A stretch of 13,187 nt of DNA from Faecalibacterium sp. (lineage in GTDB: Bacteria > Bacillota > Clostridia > Oscillospirales > Ruminococcaceae), in assembly GCA_017483235.1 (NCBI GenBank), contig JAFULE010000210.1, positions 1 to 13,187 on the forward strand. Direction: 5' to 3'. Made by a program: the position numbers and the translations under genes. Positions 12,387-13,187 of the stretch are shown here, piece after piece (the stretch's first letter is position 1; each line of letters opens with the position of its first letter). The notes under the pieces were generated by a model. That model was not told the DNA's origin and made no database searches. It saw only the letters and a list, made by a program, of their open reading frames with translations.

Positions 12387-13187
12387 TCAGCCGATGTAGC
12401 TGACGTTGATGTCCACCTCGGTGGGGATGCCGGGCACCCGACCGCTGCCGGTGTACTGCCACAGATTGCAGCCAATGCCGATGGAGGACACGCCGTAGTG
12501 GGCGTTCCAGATGCTGTATCCGGCCAACGCCGAGAAGTTGAGGTTATACTTGAAGAAGCTTTCGCTGGCGTACACGCCCGCACGATACCCCGAATCACGG
12601 ATGGTTTCGCAGAAAGCGATGGCAATGTCGGTGCGGTCAGCCTTGGACAGCTTGTCGGCACGGCCGTTGGGGTAGCCGCCCGAAAATTCGGTATCAAAGT
12701 AGACCGGGTAATCCAGCTTTGTGCCGTTCAGCGCCTTCAAACAGGCCGAGGCTTCTTCCACCGCTTCCTTTTCGGTGATCGCCTGACTGAAGAAGTATAC
12801 GCCCACCTTCAAACCAGCGGCGCGGGCACCTGCCAGATTTGCCTTAAAGGTACCGTCGTCCACCAGTGTACCGGCACTGCCGTATCCGCGGTAACCGGTG
12901 CGAATGATCACAAACTCGATACCACTGGCCTTAACCTGCGCCCAGTTGATGCTGGTGCCGTTCCATTTCGACACGTCGATGCCCTTGGTCAAAGTGTTCA
13001 TCTTGCCGTCGGAGTTGAACAGATAGGTAAAACCATCAATGGTGTGGGCACCGGTCAGAGGCTTATTGGTGGCGGGGTCGTAGAAGTATTTTGCCCCGTC
13101 GATGGTCTGCCAGCCGCTGTACACCGGCACCGGGGTGGGGGCAGGGGTGGGGGTGGCCTTGGGGGCCAGCACGATCACCACCGCCGC
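12387..13187 (-). CDS. GH25 lysozyme-like cell-wall hydrolase (5' end beyond window)
   Basis: Glycosyl hydrolase family 25 muramidase, cutting peptidoglycan. At least 266 codons are visible and the frame runs off the window; the leftmost residues AAVVIVLA look like the end of a signal or anchor helix. Then comes a Pro/Thr linker (KATPTPAPTPVPV), one cell-wall-binding repeat pair (YSGWQTIDGAKYFYD; TGAHTIDGFTYLFNSDGK), and the GH25 domain from KGIDVSKWNG. Counting from the GTG at 13181, D69 and the pair D163/E165 in YPVYFDTEF are the expected catalytic acidic residues; WQYTGSG (241-247) and DINVSYIG close the barrel. The repeat at the N-terminal side, and the hydrophobic start, suggest a surface-anchored or secreted enzyme, such as a housekeeping autolysin or an interbacterial lysin. 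The true start is not visible. Confidence 0.93.
   Translation of the reverse strand, partial: AAVVIVLAPKATPTPAPTPVPVYSGWQTIDGAKYFYDPATNKPLTGAHTIDGFTYLFNSDGKMNTLTKGIDVSKWNGTSINWAQVKASGIEFVIIRTGYRGYGSAGTLVDDGTFKANLAGARAAGLKVGVYFFSQAITEKEAVEEASACLKALNGTKLDYPVYFDTEFSGGYPNGRADKLSKADRTDIAIAFCETIRDSGYRAGVYASESFFKYNLNFSALAGYSIWNAHYGVSSIGIGCNLWQYTGSGRVPGIPTEVDINVSYIG

Overview
The window looks like a chromosomal segment from a GC-rich, low-motility-type gut Firmicute, most likely an Oscillospiraceae/Ruminococcaceae member of the Faecalibacterium/Gemmiger/Subdoligranulum kind. This is an inference from the high GC content, good AGGAGG-like ribosome binding sites, sigma-A promoters with 17-bp spacers, and the Firmicutes genes ireB and degV. 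I see no transposase, phage gene, tRNA, rRNA or CRISPR array. Fourteen protein genes fill nearly all of the sequence and are mostly housekeeping; the interest lies in gene architecture and regulation.

Left block (30-5413, all minus strand). Reading in the transcription direction: a CPBP intramembrane protease with a TTG start, tRNA adenosine deaminase tadA, and an SDR oxidoreductase whose GTG start is coupled to the tadA stop. Next comes the primary sigma factor rpoD with its own promoter and terminator. Last is an AI-2E family membrane protein that starts directly at the U-tract of the rpoD terminator and seems to lack the usual first helix. The SDR carries an odd 150-residue tail with four F-(A/G)-(Y/F) repeats. 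RpoD carries a charged insertion of about 95 residues between regions 1.2 and 2.

Centre (5408-9717). A MarR regulator and a DegV/FakB fatty-acid-binding protein form a two-gene plus-strand operon with a near-perfect promoter bracketed by two identical 15-bp palindromes. This looks like an autoregulated, FabT-like lipid-sensing unit. Convergent to it is the CCA-adding enzyme (cca, minus). Divergent from cca is murC (plus, peptidoglycan synthesis), which ends in a perfect palindromic terminator shared with the next, convergent unit.

Right block (9721-11863, minus). A cobalamin riboswitch with an intrinsic-terminator platform controls a DUF4430 (transcobalamin-like) lipoprotein gene and an overlapping ECF transporter S-component gene. 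I read this as a B12 or corrinoid capture-and-uptake unit; it is the most system-like finding here. Upstream of it lie acpS and an endoribonuclease toxin gene of the MazF/EndoA family without a visible antitoxin gene.

Right end (12015-13187). ireB has its own promoter and strong terminator. Convergent to it is a GH25 lysozyme-type cell-wall hydrolase with a cell-wall-binding repeat, cut by the window edge. The only stretch over 300 bases without a coding sequence is 10661-11044, and it is filled by the riboswitch leader.
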